A DNA stretch of 63,125 nt from Rhizobium sp. RM (GTDB taxonomy: Bacteria; Pseudomonadota; Alphaproteobacteria; Rhizobiales; Rhizobiaceae): assembly GCF_013390595.1 (NCBI RefSeq), contig NZ_JACAWV010000019.1:1-63125 (forward strand), given 5' to 3'. This document shows positions 54,971-63,125 of this stretch, piece after piece (position 1 is the stretch's first letter; each line of letters begins with the position of its first letter). The notes beneath the pieces are model-generated. The model was not told the DNA's origin. It saw nothing but the letters and a program-made list of their open reading frames with translations, and did not search any database. Made by a program: the position numbers and the translations under genes.

Positions 54971-55738
54971 ATGAAGATCGATCTGAATTCCGACATGGGT
55001 GAGGGTTTTGGCCCTTACCGACTGTGTGATGATGAAGCGATGATGAAGGTTGTCTCCTCGGCCAACATCGCCTGCGGTTTTCACGGCGGTGACCCCGACA
55101 CGATGGTCCGGATGGTACGGCTGGCCAAAGCGAACGGTGTGGGCATCGGTGCACATCCTGGCCTGCCCGATCGTGCCGGTTTTGGTCGCCGCGAAATTCC
55201 TTATTCGGCGGATGAGCTGCGTCAGCAGATGCTCTATCAGCTCGGTGCGCTCAGGGCGATTGCCGCAAGCGAAGGCCAGCAGGTCGCTCATTTCAGCTTC
55301 CATGCGGCAATGGGCAATATGGTCAACCGGGACCCGAAGCTTGCCGATCTGATGATGGATGCGATCCGCGCCGTTGATCCGGGGCTTATCATTTTTGCAA
55401 TGCCGGGCAGTGAGATTGAAGGCGCTGCAAAGCGTGCTTCGCTGAAGACGCTCACCCTTTTTCTGGCGGACAGAGCCTATGATCGCGAGGGCCGTCTGGT
55501 TACCCGAGGTCTGCCCGGTGCGCTGGTAAAAGAAGAATCTGCAGTGCGCGCCCGCGTTCGCCAGTTCCTGATCGATGGAACTGTCACGACCATTGATGGC
55601 GCAACCATCGCCATGACGGCCCGCTCGATTCTCGTCCACAGCGATACGCCGGGTTCTCTCGAACTGGCGCGCATTGTCCGTAGCGAAATCGAAAACGCCG
55701 GCGGCTCGCTGGCGCCTGCATCCGAAGTTGCCGGCTGA
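54971..55738 (+). CDS. pxpA: 5-oxoprolinase subunit A (LamB/YcsF family)
   Basis: The 255-aa product begins MKIDLNSDMGEGFGPYRL and holds ANIACGFHGGDPDTM and IGAHPGLPDRAGFGRR, the hallmarks of LamB/YcsF proteins and likely metal or substrate residues. It is the catalytic partner of PxpBC in ring opening of 5-oxoproline or a related lactam. AAGGAGGG stands just before the ATG. It shares the operon with the carboxylase components. Confidence 0.9.
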   Translation: MKIDLNSDMGEGFGPYRLCDDEAMMKVVSSANIACGFHGGDPDTMVRMVRLAKANGVGIGAHPGLPDRAGFGRREIPYSADELRQQMLYQLGALRAIAASEGQQVAHFSFHAAMGNMVNRDPKLADLMMDAIRAVDPGLIIFAMPGSEIEGAAKRASLKTLTLFLADRAYDREGRLVTRGLPGALVKEESAVRARVRQFLIDGTVTTIDGATIAMTARSILVHSDTPGSLELARIVRSEIENAGGSLAPASEVAG

Positions 55739-55790
55739 GGTTTTCAGCCGATCCGTTTTCACCATCTGTTCAAAACTGGAAGACCAGACC

Positions 55791-56993
55791 ATGCCTGCGA
55801 TTGCCGACCGATTGAAAAATGTCTCGATTTCCGCTTCCGCCGCAATGACGCAACGCGCGCGCGAACTTGCCGCTCAAGGCATCAAGGTGGTGAGCCTTTC
55901 GTCCGGAGAACCAGATTTCCCGACGCCTGCACACGCCGTCGAAGCCGCTCATGCGGCCGCTCTTGCAGGTGATACGAAATATCCCACAATGGATGGTACG
56001 CCGGCGATGAAGGCGGCGATCATCCGCAAGTTCAAGCGCGACAACAAACTCGTTTACGAACCGAACCAGATCGTTGTTTCCGGCGGCGGCAAGCAGGTCA
56101 TCTTCAATGCTGTCTTGGCAACCTGCAATCCGGGCGATGAAGTTGTCATTCCTGCGCCGTCCTGGGTCAGCTATGCAGATATCGTCAAGTTTGCTGGTGG
56201 CGTTCCGGTTTCGGTACCGTGCCCGGAAAATGCAGGTTTCAAGCTGCGGCCCGAAGACCTCGAGGCAGCGATCACTCCACGCACCAAGTGGCTTTTCCTC
56301 AACTTCCCGAACAATCCGACCGGCGCCGCCTGCTCGCGTGCTGAAATGGCGGCGATCGCCGAGGTCATGCTGCGCCATCCGCATGTCTGGATTCTGACGG
56401 ACGATATCTACGAACATCTCGTCTACGATGATTTCGAATTCTGCACGATCGCCGAGGTCGAGCCACGTCTTTACGATCGCGTGTTGACCATGAATGGCGT
56501 GTCGAAGGCCTATGCGATGACCGGCTGGCGCCTCGGTTACTGCGGCGGTCCGAAGGATCTGATCGCGGCAATCAGCAACGTTAACGGACAAAACAGCGGC
56601 GGTACCTCGACCTTGACCCAGGCTGCATCCGTGGCCGCGCTCGATGGGCCGCAGGATCTTCTCAAGGAACGTTCGTCCATCTACAAGACCCGTCGCGATT
56701 ACGTGCTGGGCAGGCTTGCGGAGATCGACGGTCTGCGGGCGCACAAGCCGGAAGGTGCGTTTTACATTTTCCCGAACATTTCCGAGCTCATCGGCAAGAC
56801 CAGCAAGGGCGGTCGCAAGATTGCGACCGACGTCGATTTCGTCATGGGTCTGGTCGAAGAACACCACGTGGCAACGGTGCAGGGCGCGGCATACGGCATG
56901 AGCCCGTATTTCCGCATCTCCTATGCGACAAGCATGGAAATGCTGGAAGAGGGCTGCAACCGCATCGCAGAATTCTGCAACGGGCTGCGTTGA
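55791..56993 (+). CDS. PLP-dependent aminotransferase (class I/II, aspartate-type)
   Basis: The 400-aa product has SSGEPDFPTP near residue 38, NFPNNPTGA (171-179), DDIYEHLVYDD, and the Schiff-base lysine in NGVSKAYAMTGWRLGY (Lys239). It transfers amino groups between amino and keto acids in the cytoplasm. GGAAG lies eight bases before the ATG. Following the Pxp-type genes, it could take glutamate made from lactam cleavage or use the released amino acid. Its exact substrate is unknown. Confidence 0.9.
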   Translation: MPAIADRLKNVSISASAAMTQRARELAAQGIKVVSLSSGEPDFPTPAHAVEAAHAAALAGDTKYPTMDGTPAMKAAIIRKFKRDNKLVYEPNQIVVSGGGKQVIFNAVLATCNPGDEVVIPAPSWVSYADIVKFAGGVPVSVPCPENAGFKLRPEDLEAAITPRTKWLFLNFPNNPTGAACSRAEMAAIAEVMLRHPHVWILTDDIYEHLVYDDFEFCTIAEVEPRLYDRVLTMNGVSKAYAMTGWRLGYCGGPKDLIAAISNVNGQNSGGTSTLTQAASVAALDGPQDLLKERSSIYKTRRDYVLGRLAEIDGLRAHKPEGAFYIFPNISELIGKTSKGGRKIATDVDFVMGLVEEHHVATVQGAAYGMSPYFRISYATSMEMLEEGCNRIAEFCNGLR

Positions 56994-56997
56994 CCGA

Positions 56998-57903
56998 CTA
57001 AGATTTCAGGCGGGCGGTGAGCTCCATCAGAATGGATTTCACCGCCAGCGCCGGCTCCGACAACTCGCTTTGGTCGGAAACACAGAACGACAGGGTTTCC
57101 TCGATCCTTGGCGTGATGGGGCGGACGATCAGAGGTTCGCTCGTTTCGGCCAGAAGGCGCTCGCTGATCGCCTTCGGCATGATCGTTGCACCCATGCCAT
57201 CTGTTACGGCACGCGATAGCGTCCGGACGATTTCGATTTCTGCCACGACGTTCAGTGAGACGCGTGCGCGGGTGAAGGCGAGATCAACCGCACGACGCAC
57301 AAAATTGTAAGGCGGCGGCATGAGAATGGGGACATCCTCCAGCGCCGAAATTGGCAGAGGCTGATCGCTCGCTTCGATCCCCATTCGGCTGTGACCGACG
57401 AAATAGAAATCCTCGTTGAGCAAAGGCTCAAAACGCACGCCCTTGATTGGCCCCGAGCCGTGAATGAGCGCCATTTCCAGACGTCCGTTCATGATCATCT
57501 GGCTGTAGGTCTGACCGACGCTTTCGGTCAGATGAAGCAGGATTCCGGGGTGACGTTTTCGGGTCTCGATCAACAGATCGGCGGAGAGCGTCGCCGCACT
57601 GCTAAATGGCACAAGGCCGACGGACACGCGGCCGACCAGTGAAGCGCCTGTTGCTTTGACGTCTGATTGAGCGAGATCCATCTGGCGAAGGATGATCTGT
57701 GCGTGCCGATAGACGGCACGGCCCGCCTCGGTCATGGACACGCCCTGCTGGCTGCGAATCAGAAGCTTCTGCTGGAAATGATCTTCCAATCCGGCAAGCT
57801 GCTGGCTCAAGGCGGGCTGCGCAATATGCAAAACGTCGGCGGCGCGGGTAATGCTGCCGGTATCGACGATCACGATGAACGACCTCAGTCGCCTTATGTC
57901 CAT
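56998..57903 (-). CDS. LysR-family transcriptional regulator
   Basis: The 301-aa product has an N-terminal helix-turn-helix (GSITRAADVLHIAQPALSQQLAGLE) followed by a LysR effector domain. It resembles the Nac/Cbl-like branch involved in nitrogen or sulfur sources. AGAGGGAA precedes the ATG closely; a longer reading to 57984 is rejected. It converges on the aminotransferase gene and is divergent from the SDR-importer genes, so either group could be its target. Confidence 0.88.
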   Translation of the reverse strand: MDIRRLRSFIVIVDTGSITRAADVLHIAQPALSQQLAGLEDHFQQKLLIRSQQGVSMTEAGRAVYRHAQIILRQMDLAQSDVKATGASLVGRVSVGLVPFSSAATLSADLLIETRKRHPGILLHLTESVGQTYSQMIMNGRLEMALIHGSGPIKGVRFEPLLNEDFYFVGHSRMGIEASDQPLPISALEDVPILMPPPYNFVRRAVDLAFTRARVSLNVVAEIEIVRTLSRAVTDGMGATIMPKAISERLLAETSEPLIVRPITPRIEETLSFCVSDQSELSEPALAVKSILMELTARLKS

Positions 57904-58164
57904 GAAAGTTCCCTCTTTATCTCTGCCGCGATTTTCGCAGGCCGCGCGGAGGATTGCAACGCGACCAACAGCCGCCAGCGGCAAAAAAGAAGCCGTGCTT
58001 TTGCAGTCTCTGGAAAAGACGAACTTCTAAGTGTCTGTCTGCGCTTGATGATTTCGCGCGAATGGGCTCCATAACGCATCCTTATCCATCCAGATTCAAT
58101 CCGTCTTAGGCAGAACGCCAAAGCTCCGCTAATCTCAAATTTAACGACAAGGGGATGAATACGA

Positions 58165-58944
58165 ATGTCTTTTTCCGACTATAAAACGGCTCTTGTAACC
58201 GGCGCCTCCGGAGGGATTGGCGCGGCGATCGTTGAGCGTTTCCGGCGTGAGAACATTGAAGTGCATGCCGTGGCAAGAAGTGCTGACGCGCTTCAGGAAC
58301 TGGCAGAGCGTACCGGTTGCATCCCGCATGCCATCGACGTGACCGACCGTGAGGCGCTGGCGAAGCTTGCCTCCGAAATCGACTTCGACATTCTCGTCAA
58401 CAACGCCGGTGTCGACCGGCCGAAGAAGTTCCTTGAAGCGGAAGATGGCGATATCGACCTGCTGATCGATGTGAACCTGCGCGCCGTACTGCATCTGTGC
58501 CGGCTGATCGTGCCTGGCATGGCGGAACGTGACCGCGGCCACGTCATCAACATCTCCTCCATTGCTGGCAACTACAATTTCGGCGGCAACTCCACCTATC
58601 ACGCCACGAAAGCCGGCGTTGCCATGCTGTCCAACCAGTTGCGCATCGATACGTTCGGCAAGCGGGTTCGCGTCACCGAAATCTGCCCCGGTCGTGTCGC
58701 CACGGACATCTTCAATCACGTTCACGGTAACGACCCGTCGATCCGCGAGCGCTTCATTGATGGTTTCGAATTGCCGCAGGCTTCCGATATTGCCGATGCA
58801 ATTGCCTTCGCGGTTGCAGCACCCGTATCGATGAACATCGGTCACATGGAAATCACCCCGACGCTGCAGGTCATGGGCGGTCTGCAGACTGCGAAACCAC
58901 AAACGCCCGCTGTTGTCGGCAGTGCCAAAGGGGCAGAGCGGTGA
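58165..58944 (+). CDS. SDR-family oxidoreductase
   Basis: The 259-aa classical SDR has TGASGGIG at 12-19, NNAG at 79-82 and a Ser132-Tyr145-Lys149 triad. The C-terminal extension beyond 225 is Pro/Ala-rich. It leads the second amino-acid importer operon, in a GTGA overlap with the first permease. It may process the imported compound. The 260 bases before it contain the shared divergent promoter with the LysR gene. Confidence 0.88.
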   Translation: MSFSDYKTALVTGASGGIGAAIVERFRRENIEVHAVARSADALQELAERTGCIPHAIDVTDREALAKLASEIDFDILVNNAGVDRPKKFLEAEDGDIDLLIDVNLRAVLHLCRLIVPGMAERDRGHVINISSIAGNYNFGGNSTYHATKAGVAMLSNQLRIDTFGKRVRVTEICPGRVATDIFNHVHGNDPSIRERFIDGFELPQASDIADAIAFAVAAPVSMNIGHMEITPTLQVMGGLQTAKPQTPAVVGSAKGAER

Positions 58945-59648
58945 GCGGCTTCGATCTTTCAGCGATTTTCTCAAATCCTGAATATGTCGGGATGCTTCTG
59001 CATGGCATCCAGATGACATTTGTCATCTTCTTCGGCTCCTGGACGCTTGCGATGACGCTGGCAATTCTGCTGCTGGCGCTTCGAGTTTCGCCGTTTCGCT
59101 TCGGTGAGCCGATCGTTGCCGCTTACGTCTCCTATCACCGCAACGTGCCGACACTCGTTCAGTTGATGTTGTGGTACTTCGGCATTTTCACGCTCATGCC
59201 GCAAGGTTTGTCGGACTGGCTTGCCAGCCACAATGCGGAGGCGATCTTCGCGGTGATTGGCCTTGGTCTCTGCCAGGCAGCCTATTTCAGCGAGGATTTG
59301 CGATCAGGCCTGCGTTCTGTCAGCAAGGGGCAGATGGAAGCGGCTCAGGCGCTCGGCCACGGTTACGTCTCCGCCATGCGCTTCGTGATCATGCCGCAGG
59401 GCATTCGCAATGCCTTGCCGCCCCTCATCAATCACAGCGTTTCCCTGTTCAAGAACAGCAGCATTGCCATCGTCATCGGTGCACCTGAATTGACGCACGC
59501 CGTCAAGGAAGTCGAAAACCTCAGCTTCCGCACGTTCGAAATCTATACGATCGGCACCGTCACCTATCTGTTCTTCTCACTCATCATCATGGGCATCGGA
59601 GCTTATCTCTCGATGCGTGGCGATCCGGCGCGGAGGGCGCGCGCATGA
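58941..59648 (+). CDS. Amino-acid ABC transporter permease
   Basis: The 235-aa product has about five membrane helices, VPTLVQLMLWYFGIF, and the EAA loop LRSVSKGQMEAAQALGHGYVSA. GTG is used as start, overlapping the SDR stop. It is half of the GltK/GlnP-type channel. Confidence 0.9.
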   Translation: MSGFDLSAIFSNPEYVGMLLHGIQMTFVIFFGSWTLAMTLAILLLALRVSPFRFGEPIVAAYVSYHRNVPTLVQLMLWYFGIFTLMPQGLSDWLASHNAEAIFAVIGLGLCQAAYFSEDLRSGLRSVSKGQMEAAQALGHGYVSAMRFVIMPQGIRNALPPLINHSVSLFKNSSIAIVIGAPELTHAVKEVENLSFRTFEIYTIGTVTYLFFSLIIMGIGAYLSMRGDPARRARA

Positions 59649-60403
59649 TCCAGGATTTCATCAATATCATTCAGGATTACTGGCTGCTGCTTCTGATCGG
59701 GCAGTATCCGAACGGGCCCCTCGGCGGGCTTGCCAACACCCTCATCCTTTCGGCACTGGCGATCGCACTAGCTTTCCCGGTCAGCATTTTGATGGCTCTT
59801 GCCCGCCTGTCCAAGTGGCGGCTCCTGAGCTGGCCGATTACCGGTCTCGTCTATGTCACGCGCGGCGTGCCGCTCCTGATGCTCATTCTGTGGTGCTACT
59901 TCGTCATCCCGCTGTGGACTGGCGCAGACGTGCCAAGCTTCCTGATCATGCTGGTCACGCTGGTCATCTATCAGGGCGCATTTTTGAGCGAAGTGGTGCG
60001 GGCGGGTATCGTATCGCTCGGCCAGGGACAGATGGATGCCGCCCGTGCCCTGGGGCACAGCCATCTCGGTGCGATGCGTTACGTCATCCTGCCGCAGGCG
60101 CTCTACAACATGATCCCGAGCATGATCTCCACGTTCGTTTCGACGATCAAGGACACCACGCTTGGTTACGTCATCAATGTGCCGGACCTGACATTTGCGG
60201 CGAGTCAGGTCAACAACCAGCTTTTGACGCAGCCTTTCCAGGTCTTCCTCATTCTCGCAGTGGTCTACTACATCCTGTGCTGGAGCCTGACCTATGTTGC
60301 CAACAGCGTGGAGCGGCGGATCGCGCGCCGCCGCGCCGGCCCGCGCAATGTCCGCCTTCCTGCAGAGGCAGCCCCACTTAAAACCATTACGGAGCAGCTA
60401 TGA
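59645..60403 (+). CDS. Amino-acid ABC transporter permease
   Basis: The 252-aa product shows [17 protein letters not shown] and the EAA loop [20 protein letters not shown]. It overlaps the preceding permease and the ATPase by ATGA on both sides and forms the other half of the channel. Confidence 0.9.
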   Translation: MIQDFINIIQDYWLLLLIGQYPNGPLGGLANTLILSALAIALAFPVSILMALARLSKWRLLSWPITGLVYVTRGVPLLMLILWCYFVIPLWTGADVPSFLIMLVTLVIYQGAFLSEVVRAGIVSLGQGQMDAARALGHSHLGAMRYVILPQALYNMIPSMISTFVSTIKDTTLGYVINVPDLTFAASQVNNQLLTQPFQVFLILAVVYYILCWSLTYVANSVERRIARRRAGPRNVRLPAEAAPLKTITEQL

Positions 60404-61167
60404 GCACCCCAGTTTCCGGGCCGAAGGCCGATCAGGCGATCCGCATTTCCGATGTCTGCAAAAGTTATGGCGATTATCAGGTTCTGAAGAACGTCAACGC
60501 CGAGGTGGCGCGCGGCGAGGTCGTGGTGATCTGTGGCCCATCCGGTTCCGGCAAATCGACGCTCATCCGCACGGTCAACCGTCTCGAAGAGATCAACAGC
60601 GGCGGTATCAGCTTCGAAGGGCAGGACATTCACGCGCCGATGCGCAGCAATGAACTGAACAAGCTGCGCAGCCGCATCGGCTTCGTGTTCCAGAGTTTCA
60701 ACCTGTTCCCGCACCTATCAGTGGTCGACAACGTTTCGATGTCGCCGATCCGGGTGAAAGGGGTTCCAGCCAACGTTGCCCATGAAAAGGCTCTCAAGCT
60801 GCTCGATCGGGTTGGCCTTGCCGACAAGGCCAATTCTTATCCCGGCCAGCTTTCCGGTGGTCAGCAGCAGCGCGTCGCGATTGCCCGTGCGCTGGCCATG
60901 GAGCCGCCGGTCATGCTGTTCGACGAGCCGACCAGCGCTCTCGATCCGGAAATGGTTGGCGAAGTCCTGAGTGTGATGAAGAGCCTCGCCGCCGAAGGCA
61001 TGACCATGCTTTGCGTCACCCACGAAATGGGCTTTGCGCGCGATGTTGCGGACCGGATCTGGTTCATCGACGCGGGCGAAATCCTCGAAACGGCTCCGCC
61101 TGAGGAGTTTTTCAAAAATCCACGACATCCGCGCGCTCAGCGTTTTCTCGCTGATCTGCGGCACTGA
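60400..61167 (+). CDS. Amino-acid ABC transporter ATP-binding protein
   Basis: The 255-aa ATPase has Walker [10 protein letters not shown] (46-54), Q loop [12 protein letters not shown], signature LSGGQQQR, Walker [13 protein letters not shown] and [14 protein letters not shown]. This is the typical GlnQ/GltL form. It energises the two adjacent permeases. The complete set with the downstream binding protein forms a normal importer. Confidence 0.92.
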   Translation: MSTPVSGPKADQAIRISDVCKSYGDYQVLKNVNAEVARGEVVVICGPSGSGKSTLIRTVNRLEEINSGGISFEGQDIHAPMRSNELNKLRSRIGFVFQSFNLFPHLSVVDNVSMSPIRVKGVPANVAHEKALKLLDRVGLADKANSYPGQLSGGQQQRVAIARALAMEPPVMLFDEPTSALDPEMVGEVLSVMKSLAAEGMTMLCVTHEMGFARDVADRIWFIDAGEILETAPPEEFFKNPRHPRAQRFLADLRH

Positions 61168-61203
61168 CTGCCTTCTTTAAAAAATAACAATGGAGAACAG
61201 CAA

Positions 61204-62040
61204 ATGAACTGGAAATTCGCAATTCTGACATCGCTCGTCGCCAGCACCGCTGTCGTCGCGCCAGCCAAAGCCGACCAGCTTGCCGATATTCAGGCAGCGA
61301 AGACGCTGCGTTGTGCAACCTTCGCCGATGTGACGCCCTTTGCCGCGCCAGACCCGAAGACCCGCGAAATGGTCGGCTTCGACGTTGATCTCTGCAACGC
61401 CATCGCCAAGGAAATGGGCGTCAAGGCTGAAATCAAGCCGGTATCGGTTGAAGCACGTGTCCCGGAAGTGAAGCTCGGCCGCGTCGACATCACCGTTGCC
61501 AACCTCGCCTACACCCAGAGCCGCGCCGAGCAGATCCAGTTCAGCGACCCCTATTATCTCGCCAAGGAAATGCTGATCGTTCCGACTACGGACGAAGGCA
61601 AGGCCAAGGCAGATTACGTCGGTCAGCGTATTGCCTCTACGAAGGGCTCGACGTCTGAAATGTCGATCAAGCTCAACAAGTCCGAGCCTTTGACATTCCA
61701 GGATACTGGTTCTGCCTATCTTGCCGTTCAGCAGGGCAAGGCGCGCGGCATGGTCGCAAACACGATGACGACGACGAAGCTTGTCAATGAATCGAAGACC
61801 CGCGGCAAGGAAATGCGCATGATCGAGGAGCCCATGCTGTACCAGCCGATTGGTATTGGCATGCAGAAAGATCAGCCGGCGCTGACCGCCAAGGTCAACG
61901 AGATCCTGCGCAAGCTCGACGCAGATGGTGAGATCAACAAGATCTGGGACAAGTGGCTCGGTCAGGGCACCGAATACAAAATGACCCGTACCGACAAGGT
62001 CGTGCCGCTCTCCGAGCTGAAGTTCGATCCGATTCCCTGA
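61204..62040 (+). CDS. Amino-acid ABC transporter substrate-binding protein
   Basis: The 278-aa product has a signal peptide (cleaved near AKA-DQ, residue 23) and an SBP_bac_3 fold: LRCATFADVTPFAAPDPKTREMVGFDVDLCNAIAKEM in pieces, and VDITVANLAYTQSRAEQIQFSDPYY. It selects the solute for the second importer. GGAGA is seven bases before the ATG. The nearby Pxp genes suggest a lactam, glutamate or related compound; this is inference. Confidence 0.9.
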   Translation: MNWKFAILTSLVASTAVVAPAKADQLADIQAAKTLRCATFADVTPFAAPDPKTREMVGFDVDLCNAIAKEMGVKAEIKPVSVEARVPEVKLGRVDITVANLAYTQSRAEQIQFSDPYYLAKEMLIVPTTDEGKAKADYVGQRIASTKGSTSEMSIKLNKSEPLTFQDTGSAYLAVQQGKARGMVANTMTTTKLVNESKTRGKEMRMIEEPMLYQPIGIGMQKDQPALTAKVNEILRKLDADGEINKIWDKWLGQGTEYKMTRTDKVVPLSELKFDPIP

Positions 62041-62093
62041 TCTGACGCACCAGGCGTCCGGTCCTTAAAAACCTGAAAAACTGACTATTGCCG

Positions 62094-62115
62094 ACGGCGG
62101 CAATCTTGCCGCCGT
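62094..62115 (+). promoter_or_regulatory. Hairpin after the binding-protein gene
   Basis: ACGGCGGCAA and TTGCCGCCGT form a strong near-perfect stem 54 bases past the stop, with no T tract behind. As in many binding-protein genes, it may protect the transcript end or attenuate the downstream RraA gene. Confidence 0.5.
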
Positions 62116-62145
62116 GCGGTTCACTATGGCCTCGAGGAGGGCCTC

Positions 62146-62820
62146 ATGACCCACATCAAAGATATTCCCGCACGTCCGTCCAAGGAGGATCTGGAGGCTC
62201 TTTCGAAGTTCTCTCCGGCAACGATCCATGAGGCTCAGGGCCGTCGTGGTGCGCTGTCGTCGCGTCTGAAGCCGGTCGACTACCGCATGAAACTCTGTGG
62301 CCCTGCCTTCACGGTGAAGTCGTCGCCGCGCGACAACATCATGCTGCAGCTTGCGATCAATTACGCCAAGCCGGGCGATATCATCGTCGTATCCGCCGGT
62401 GAATATGAGGAAGCCGGTTCGTTCGGCGATGTTCTAGCCAATGCCTGCCTTGCCAAGGGTATCGGCGGTCTTGTGACCGATACGGGCGTGCGCGATACGC
62501 TGCAGCTTCGCGAGCTCGGTTTCCCGGTGTTTTCGCTGAGCACCTGCATCAAGGGCACGGTCAAGGAAACGATCGGCACCACCAACGACACGATCATCGT
62601 CGGCGGCGAGATCATTCATCCGGGCGATGTTATCGTTGGCGATGCCGACGGTCTGGTCGTGGTTCGTCGTGATGAAGTTGCCGAAGTCGCCAAGCTTTCG
62701 CAGGCGCGCGAAGATGCCGAAGCCGGTTACATCGCCGCCTACAAAGCCGGCAAGACGGTGGTCGAGGTCAGCAATCTCGAGCCGGTGCTGAAGGCAAAGG
62801 GTCTGGTTGTCGGTATCTGA
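62146..62820 (+). CDS. RraA/HMG-CHA aldolase-family protein
   Basis: The 224-aa product has the family core GDIIVVSAGEYEEAGSFGDVL, then GIGGLVTDTGVRDTLQL with Arg116-Asp117. Relatives are 4-hydroxy-4-methyl-2-oxoglutarate or carboxy-hydroxy-oxoadipate aldolases and oxaloacetate decarboxylases, using a metal and pyruvate enolate. True RNase-E regulators are shorter, about 160 residues, so an enzyme is likely. GAGGAGGG is four bases before the ATG. It follows the importer genes and may finish breakdown of the imported compound. Confidence 0.85.
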   Translation: MTHIKDIPARPSKEDLEALSKFSPATIHEAQGRRGALSSRLKPVDYRMKLCGPAFTVKSSPRDNIMLQLAINYAKPGDIIVVSAGEYEEAGSFGDVLANACLAKGIGGLVTDTGVRDTLQLRELGFPVFSLSTCIKGTVKETIGTTNDTIIVGGEIIHPGDVIVGDADGLVVVRRDEVAEVAKLSQAREDAEAGYIAAYKAGKTVVEVSNLEPVLKAKGLVVGI

Positions 62821-62854
62821 CTTACCGGCAAGCGGAAGGGAATTGGGGTCTGAC

Positions 62855-63125
62855 ATGAGCGCGGCACTGAAGAATCTGGTCATCTCGTCTGCCGAGGTTG
62901 CCGTTGATATCGTCGGCATGAACAAGTGGTACGGCGATTTCCATGTGCTGCGCGACATCAACCTCAAGGTCATGCGCGGCGAGCGCATCGTCATTGCCGG
63001 CCCTTCCGGTTCCGGCAAGTCGACCATGATCCGCTGCATCAACCGTCTGGAAGAACACCAGTCGGGCAACATCTTCGTTGACGGTATCGAACTCACCAAC
63101 GACCTGAAGAAGATCGATGAAGTGC
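62855..63125 (+). CDS. Amino-acid ABC transporter ATP-binding protein, AapP-like (cut by window edge)
   Basis: The first 90 residues include a short N-terminal leader, MNKWYGDFHVLRDINLKVM and Walker [10 protein letters not shown] at 49-57, continuing through IRCINRLEEHQSG. They resemble AapP of the rhizobial general L-amino-acid importer. The frame is open at the right edge. GGGG precedes the ATG by six bases. It follows an RraA gene, not aapQM, so whether it completes a third importer lies beyond this window. Confidence 0.85.
   Translation, partial: MSAALKNLVISSAEVAVDIVGMNKWYGDFHVLRDINLKVMRGERIVIAGPSGSGKSTMIRCINRLEEHQSGNIFVDGIELTNDLKKIDEV

Overview
The window reads as a chromosomal or chromid segment of a Rhizobiaceae alphaproteobacterium, most like Agrobacterium/Rhizobium. 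This rests on the GC-rich codon use, many co-directional operons joined by ATGA or TGATG overlaps, the numerous ABC importers for amino acids and other solutes, a ligD plus two-ku end-joining locus, and a pca (beta-ketoadipate) cluster run by an IclR-type regulator. No tools were run. Family names come from motif reading and memory of the families.

Layout. (1) 1-7.7 kb: an intrinsic terminator and an initiator tRNA-fMet, then a block of eight minus-strand genes with a redox or stress flavour: AraC regulator, alpha/beta hydrolase, isochorismatase-type hydrolase, membrane protein, MarR regulator with a cysteine-rich tail, exported protein, AhpD-like protein and redoxin. Two diverged copies of one short sequence flank the block. 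(2) 7.7-9.7 kb: a short exported haem protein (cytochrome P460-like) and an exported epoxide hydrolase. (3) 9.9-21.9 kb: a GntR-controlled divergent locus for an imino or amino acid, probably hydroxyproline-related. It has a P5C-reductase-like and a ketopantoate-reductase-like gene on one side. On the other side are a complete polar amino-acid ABC importer, a DapA-family lyase, a DAO-type flavoenzyme, an ALDH10-like aldehyde dehydrogenase, a Ser/Cys proline-racemase-family enzyme and two SDRs. (4) 22.0-32.0 kb: a LysR regulator divergent from a dipeptide-type ABC importer operon that also encodes a second DapA-family lyase, two nucleoside hydrolases and a ribokinase-like kinase. This suggests nucleoside or nucleoside-conjugate uptake and cleavage.

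(5) 32.1-38.2 kb: non-homologous end joining (LigD, two Ku proteins) with a small unknown gene and a pair of conserved membrane-associated proteins. (6) 38.4-43.3 kb: an FAD monooxygenase and the pcaIJ-pcaF/pcaR locus, which completes beta-ketoadipate catabolism to succinyl-CoA and acetyl-CoA. (7) 43.3-50.3 kb: a FecI/FecR-type surface-signalling siderophore system with a TonB receptor carrying an STN domain, a binding protein and a fused FhuB permease; no ATPase gene is present. (8) 50.5-63.1 kb: a cupin, then an operon combining biotin carboxylase, a biotin carrier, a second carrier-like protein that has lost its biotin lysine, the 5-oxoprolinase subunits PxpB, PxpC and PxpA, and an aminotransferase. 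A LysR gene follows, then an SDR, a second complete amino-acid ABC importer, an RraA-family protein and the start of an AapP-like ATPase cut by the window edge.

The most unusual system is the split biotin-carboxylase/PxpABC operon with its paired normal and degenerate carrier proteins. Next are the Opp-type importer with nucleoside hydrolases, and the hydroxyproline-like locus with its ALDH10-type dehydrogenase and Ser/Cys racemase-family enzyme.
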